A stretch of DNA of 64,000 nt from Streptomyces griseocarneus (GTDB taxonomy: Bacteria > Actinomycetota > Actinomycetes > Streptomycetales > Streptomycetaceae), in the NCBI RefSeq assembly GCF_014655595.1, contig NZ_BNBL01000002.1:248001-312000 (forward strand). The letters run 5' to 3'. The translations under genes were made by a program, and so were the position numbers. The notes under the pieces were generated by a model. That model did not search any database and was not told where the DNA came from. It saw only the letters and a list, made by a program, of their open reading frames with translations. Below, piece by piece: positions 60,468-64,000 of the stretch. The stretch's first letter is position 1, and each line of letters starts with the position of its first letter.

Positions 60468-60483
60468 CCTTGAGGGAGGCCGC

Positions 60484-60663
60484 ATGACCATGTCCGCCAA
60501 GACGGTCATCACCGCACTGACCGTGATCCTCGCAGCCCTCGTGGCCCTCGCCGTCGCCGGAATCGCGCTCTTCGCGTCCGGGGACGACGGCGGCAGCGGC
60601 GGCGACCGCAAGATGGGCGGGGCACCTGTGGTCTCCGTCGTCGAGGAAGGAGCCGCGGTATGA
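60484..60663 (+). CDS. Small single-span membrane protein (59 aa)
   Basis: MTMSAKTVITALTVILAALV start, one membrane helix of about 20 residues, then a short Asp/Gly-rich part and a Val/Glu/Ala end. A strong GAGGGAGG site precedes the ATG. It starts 16 bases after the secreted protein stop, and its end overlaps the next ATG (ATGA). Too short for most ORF finders. Function unknown. Confidence 0.75.
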   Translation: MTMSAKTVITALTVILAALVALAVAGIALFASGDDGGSGGDRKMGGAPVVSVVEEGAAV

Positions 60664-60764
60664 GGCAGCTGTCCGCCACTCCCCGCCAGAAGGTGACGAT
60701 CGCGGTGCTGGCCGTGCTGATCGTCCTCATCCTCAACGGCATGGCGCACAACGTCACGTGGTGA
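60660..60764 (+). CDS. Tiny single-span membrane protein (34 aa)
   Basis: MRQLSATPRQKVTIAVLAVL start, one helix (VTIAVLAVLIVLILNG), end MAHNVTW. The ATG overlaps the previous stop, so it is translationally coupled. A perfect 38-bp palindromic terminator follows. Function unknown. Confidence 0.65.
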   Translation: MRQLSATPRQKVTIAVLAVLIVLILNGMAHNVTW

Positions 60765-60785
60765 CCAGTGCCGCGACGCCGCAGT

Positions 60786-60823
60786 GAGAAGGCCCCCCGC
60801 ACTGCAGTGCGGGGGGCCTTCTC
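60786..60823. terminator. Bidirectional terminator (perfect 38-bp palindrome)
   Basis: 19 bp per arm around CTGCAG, GAGAAGGCCCCCCGCACTG on the left, ending CCTTCTC. It lies between the small-protein operon (+) and kbl (-). Confidence 0.85.
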
Positions 60824-60850
60824 GCGCGTACGGTTCGCCCGTACGGGACG

Positions 60851-62032
60851 TCAGGCGGCGAACTCGTCCCGGACCTCGCGGAACGCGGCCACCGTGCGCA
60901 GCACGTCCTCGCGGGAGTGCGCAGCGGAGAGCTGGACGCGGATGCGCGCCTTGCCCTTGGGCACGACGGGGTAGGAGAAGGCGATCACGTAGATGCCCTT
61001 CTCCAGCAGCGCCGCGGCCATGCGGGCGGCCAGCGCCGCGTCGCCGACCATCACCGGGCTGATCGGGTGCTCGCCGGGCAGGACGTCGAAGCCCGCGGCG
61101 GTCATCTCCTTGCGGAACAGCGCGGTGTTCTCCCGCAGCCGCGCGCGGCGGTCGCCGGACTCCGTCAGCAGGTCGAGGACCCGCAGCGAGGCGCCGACGA
61201 TGGAGGGCGCCAGGGAGTTGGAGAACAGGTACGGGCGCGAGCGCTGCCGCAGCAGCTCGACGATCTCGGCGCGGGCGGCGACGTAGCCGCCGCTGGCGCC
61301 GCCGAGCGCCTTGCCGAGGGTGCCGGTGATGATGTCGACCCGCTCGGTCACGCCGAACAGCTCCGGGGTGCCCCGGCCCTCCTCGCCGACGAAGCCGACC
61401 GCGTGCGAGTCGTCGACCATCACCAGGGCGCCGTAGCGCTCGGCCAGGTCGCAGATCTCGTCCAGGGGGGCGATGTAGCCGTCCATGGAGAACACGCCGT
61501 CGGTGACGATCAGCTTGTGGCGGGCGCCGGAGGCCTCCTTCAGGCAGCGCTCCAGGTCGGCCATGTCGCGGTTGCGGTAGCGGAAGCGGGCCGCCTTCGA
61601 CAGGCGGATGCCGTCGATGATGCTGGCGTGGTTGAGCTCGTCGGAGATCACCGCGTCCTCGGCGCCGAGCAGCGTCTCGAAGACGCCGCCGTTGGCGTCG
61701 AAGCAGGAGCTGTAGAGGATCGTGTCCTCGGTGCCCAGGAACTGCGAGATCCGCCGCTCGAGCTCCTTGTGCGGCGACTGGGTGCCGCAGATGAAGCGCA
61801 CCGAGGCCATGCCGAAGCCCCACTCGTCCAGCGCCCGCTTGGCGGCCGCGATGACGTCGGGGTGGTCGGCGAGGTCCAGGTAGTTGTTGGAGCAGAAGTT
61901 GACGACCCGGCCGTCGCCGACGCTGATGGCGGCGGACTGCGGGCTGGTGATCACGCGCTCGGACTTGTACAGCCCGGCGTCGCGGATGCCCTGCAGCTCG
62001 GTGCGCAGGTGCTCGCGCATGCTGTCGAACAC
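60851..62032 (-). CDS. kbl: Glycine C-acetyltransferase (2-amino-3-ketobutyrate CoA ligase)
   Basis: 393 residues, alpha-oxoamine synthase family, PLP-dependent. Visible blocks: [58 protein letters not shown] and the PLP Lys in [14 protein letters not shown]. It splits 2-amino-3-ketobutyrate with CoA into glycine and acetyl-CoA, the second step of threonine breakdown. GTG 62032 with GAGGAGAG upstream. It follows tdh by 34 bases; one operon. Confidence 0.96.
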   Translation of the reverse strand: MFDSMREHLRTELQGIRDAGLYKSERVITSPQSAAISVGDGRVVNFCSNNYLDLADHPDVIAAAKRALDEWGFGMASVRFICGTQSPHKELERRISQFLGTEDTILYSSCFDANGGVFETLLGAEDAVISDELNHASIIDGIRLSKAARFRYRNRDMADLERCLKEASGARHKLIVTDGVFSMDGYIAPLDEICDLAERYGALVMVDDSHAVGFVGEEGRGTPELFGVTERVDIITGTLGKALGGASGGYVAARAEIVELLRQRSRPYLFSNSLAPSIVGASLRVLDLLTESGDRRARLRENTALFRKEMTAAGFDVLPGEHPISPVMVGDAALAARMAAALLEKGIYVIAFSYPVVPKGKARIRVQLSAAHSREDVLRTVAAFREVRDEFAA

Positions 62033-62066
62033 GGGGACTCTCCTCGTCGTGTGGTCGTGGGCGGCG

Positions 62067-63107
62067 TCAGGGGGCGGTTGGCCGGGTCCAGTCGATGACG
62101 ACCTTCCCGCACTGGCCGGACCGGGCGGTGGCGAACGCCTCGGCGTGCTGCTCGAAGCCGAAGCGGTGCGTGATCACCGGGGAGATGTCGAGGCCGCTGC
62201 GCAGCAGGACGGACATCGCGTACCAGGTCTCGAACATCTCCCGGCCGTAGATGCCGCGCAGGGTCAGCATGCGGGTGACGACGGTGGCCATGTCGATGCT
62301 GACGTCACCGGCGGGCAGGCCGAGGGCGGCGATGCGGCCGCCGGGCGACATGGTGGCGATCATGTCCTGCAGGGCGTCGGCGCGGCCGGACATCTCCATG
62401 CCGACGTCGAAGCCCTCGGTCATGTTCAGCTCGGGCATGACGTCGGCGATCCGGCGGCTGCTGACGTCGACGGCGAGGGTGGCGCCCATCTTCTCCGCCA
62501 GGGCCAGCCGGTACGGGCTGACGTCGGTGACGACGGTGGAGCGGGCACCGGCGTGGTTGGCCACGGCCGCGGCCATCATGCCGATGGGGCCGGCGCCGGT
62601 GATCAGCACGTCCTCATTGAGGACGGGGAAGGACAGGGCGGTGTGCACCGCGTTGCCGAACGGGTCGAATATGGCGGCCACGTCGATGTCGATCTCGTGG
62701 CGGTGGACCCAGACGTTCGACTGGGGCAGGACCACGTACTCGGCGAAGGCGCCGTCGGTGTTCACGCCCAGGCCGACGGTGCGGATGCACAGGTGGCGGC
62801 GGCCGGCCATGCAGTTGCGGCAGGTGCCGCAGACGAGGTGGCCCTCGCCGCTGACGATGTCGCCCACGCTCACGCCGGTGACGCCGGGGCCGGTCTCGAC
62901 GACCTCGCCGGCGAACTCGTGGCCGAGCACGAGAGGGGCGCGGACCACACGGGCCGCCCACTCGTCCCAGCTGTCGATGTGCAGGTCCGTACCGCAGATG
63001 CCCGTACGCAGAACCTTGATCAGTACCTGTCCCGCGCCGGCCGTCGGCGTCGGGACCTCGGTCAGCTCCAGACCCGGTCCGGCGGTGGTCTTCACCAATG
63101 CCCTCAT
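62067..63107 (-). CDS. tdh: L-threonine 3-dehydrogenase
   Basis: 346 residues, zinc-dependent medium-chain dehydrogenase. [19 protein letters not shown] holds a catalytic zinc Cys; GHEFAGEV follows; [15 protein letters not shown] is the structural zinc site; [15 protein letters not shown] binds NAD. It oxidises threonine to 2-amino-3-ketobutyrate, used by kbl. No ribosome site before ATG 63107, so the mRNA may be leaderless. Divergent from a LysR gene. Confidence 0.95.
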   Translation of the reverse strand: MRALVKTTAGPGLELTEVPTPTAGAGQVLIKVLRTGICGTDLHIDSWDEWAARVVRAPLVLGHEFAGEVVETGPGVTGVSVGDIVSGEGHLVCGTCRNCMAGRRHLCIRTVGLGVNTDGAFAEYVVLPQSNVWVHRHEIDIDVAAIFDPFGNAVHTALSFPVLNEDVLITGAGPIGMMAAAVANHAGARSTVVTDVSPYRLALAEKMGATLAVDVSSRRIADVMPELNMTEGFDVGMEMSGRADALQDMIATMSPGGRIAALGLPAGDVSIDMATVVTRMLTLRGIYGREMFETWYAMSVLLRSGLDISPVITHRFGFEQHAEAFATARSGQCGKVVIDWTRPTAP

Positions 63108-63166
63108 GGGGGATCACTGTGACGCCTCGGAACTGTGAAGTCCATCAACGTTTTGCGGTGCTGCCT

Positions 63167-63183
63167 GTGAAGATTCACTTCAC
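63167..63183. promoter_or_regulatory. Inverted repeat in the tdh/LysR promoter
   Basis: GTGAAG-ATTCA-CTTCAC, a perfect 6-bp inverted repeat with a 5-base centre, 20 bases before the LysR start and 60 before tdh. A further GTGAAGT half-site lies at about 63136. Fits a LysR-type site that controls both genes. Confidence 0.65.
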
Positions 63184-63202
63184 GATCTGGGATAGTGGAC
63201 AA

Positions 63203-64000
63203 ATGATCGACCCCCGCCGTCTGAGGGTGCTGCGCGCCCTGGCCGACCACGGCACCGTCACCGCCGCGGCCCACGCCCTCTACCTCTCACCCTCGGCGGT
63301 CTCCCAGCAGCTGGCCGCCCTCGAGGCCGAGACCGGGCACACCCTGCTGGAGCGCCGCGGCCGCACGGTCCGGCTCACCGCCGCCGGCAGCGTCCTGGCC
63401 CGGCACGCCACCGAGGTCGCCGCCCAGCTCGAGCGGGCCGAGGCCGACCTGGCCCGGTGCTCGACGGGGCTGGCCGGGGACGTGGCCGTCGCGGCGTTCG
63501 CCACCTCGATCACCGAGGTCGTCGCCCCGGCCGTCGCCGCCCTGCGCGAGCGGGCGCCCCAGGTGCGGGTGAGGGTCAAGGACGCCGAGGGGCACACCAG
63601 CGCCCGCCTGCTCATGGACGGCGAGGTCGACATCGCCGTGGCCGTGGAACACCGCGACTCGCTGGGCACCATGGACGGGCAGCTGCTGCGCACCCCGCTC
63701 TACGCGGAGCCCTTCGACGCCGTCCTGCCGCCCGGCCACCGGCTCGCCGAGGCGCCGGAGATCGGCCTCGCCGACCTGCGCGACGAGCTGTGGATCACGC
63801 CGTGGCCCGGCAACCCCGTCCACGAGGCGGTCGTGCGCGCCTGCGAGGAGGCGCACTTCCAGCCCCGCGTGGAGTGCCTGTCGGACGACTTCTCCGCCGT
63901 CTGCGCCCTGGTGGCCGTCGGCGCGGGCGTCGCCCTGGTGCCCCGCTCGGCGCTGCACGGCATCCGCCCGGCGCTCACCCCGGCCGTGCGCCCCGTGCGC
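63203..64000 (+). CDS. LysR-family regulator (cut by window end)
   Basis: 266 codons without a stop; the 3' end lies outside. A winged helix at residues 3-62 (RRLRVLRALADHGTVTAAAH, SPSAVSQQLAALEAETGHTLL) and the substrate-binding domain from about residue 90. Divergent from tdh-kbl across 95 bases with an inverted repeat between, so it probably regulates threonine catabolism, with threonine, glycine or a related compound as effector (inference). Confidence 0.88.
   Translation, partial: MIDPRRLRVLRALADHGTVTAAAHALYLSPSAVSQQLAALEAETGHTLLERRGRTVRLTAAGSVLARHATEVAAQLERAEADLARCSTGLAGDVAVAAFATSITEVVAPAVAALRERAPQVRVRVKDAEGHTSARLLMDGEVDIAVAVEHRDSLGTMDGQLLRTPLYAEPFDAVLPPGHRLAEAPEIGLADLRDELWITPWPGNPVHEAVVRACEEAHFQPRVECLSDDFSAVCALVAVGAGVALVPRSALHGIRPALTPAVRPVR

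Overview
This window is a piece of a Streptomyces-type actinobacterial chromosome. The evidence is very high GC with G/C at almost every third codon position, many GTG starts, strong GGAGG-like ribosome binding sites, Tat/Sec-secreted proteins, and families typical of streptomycetes (L25/Ctc, DUF998, streptophobe-like membrane proteins, LamG/RHS pairs, 2-methylisoborneol-type methyltransferase, roadblock proteins). No rRNA, tRNA, CRISPR array, complete transposase or origin was seen. All calls come from reading the sequence; nothing was searched against a database.

Layout. 1-2.3 kb: end of a nitrite reductase operon (nirB fragment, nirD) and narK. 2.5-6.3 kb: a secreted protein, a secreted M4 metalloprotease and a gamma-glutamylcyclotransferase-like protein. 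6.3-13.7 kb: an FHA-FHA-ABC exporter with its own Ser/Thr kinase (a layout like mycobacterial Rv1747/PknF), followed by membrane proteins. 13.7-15.2 kb: a MarR regulator and a divergent metallo-beta-lactamase-fold hydrolase, bounded exactly by a 14-bp inverted repeat. 15.2-20.3 kb: an orphan PqqC-like oxidase coupled to a 22-codon ORF, an SDR, a DinB/TIGR03086 protein, a DJ-1/PfpI protein and a PoxB-like ThDP enzyme. 20.6-24.5 kb: a compact Mrp-type cation/proton antiporter operon. 24.6-27.1 kb: an L,D-transpeptidase and a DevS/DosS-like GAF sensor kinase. 27.2-39.1 kb: a large LamG surface protein and an RHS polymorphic toxin (Hint protease plus GIY-YIG nuclease tip), followed by a DUF4259 immunity candidate. 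39.1-40.7 kb: decayed DNA and an XRE regulator. 40.9-45.2 kb: a MarR-controlled membrane exporter, a DevR-like response regulator and an ABC-2 exporter. 45.2-51.5 kb: a stress block with alcohol dehydrogenase, universal stress protein, glutamate decarboxylase, an oxygen-binding di-iron protein and an erythromycin-esterase homologue. 51.5-54.9 kb: L25/Ctc, an orphan geranyl-diphosphate C-methyltransferase and a GT-C-like membrane protein. 55-59.5 kb: a secreted His/Asp-rich protein, a cluster of three roadblock proteins around a PATAN/DUF4388-like regulator, and a DUF418 membrane protein. 59.7-60.8 kb: a small operon of one secreted and two tiny membrane proteins. 60.8-64 kb: threonine catabolism (tdh-kbl) with a divergent LysR regulator cut by the window end.

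How the parts may work together. The DevS-like kinase, the DevR-like regulator, the alcohol dehydrogenase/universal stress protein pair, the di-iron oxygen-binding protein with glutamate decarboxylase, and the nitrite/nitrate genes suggest an oxygen- and redox-responsive chromosomal region similar in content to the OsdK/OsdR region of S. coelicolor. Here the kinase and regulator are about 15 kb apart, with the RHS toxin module between them. The most noteworthy items are the inverted-repeat-bounded MarR/hydrolase cassette, the RHS-Hint-GIY-YIG toxin with its low-GC tip and immunity gene, the orphan PqqC with a coupled micro-ORF, the methyltransferase without a cyclase, and the roadblock/PATAN cluster without a GTPase.
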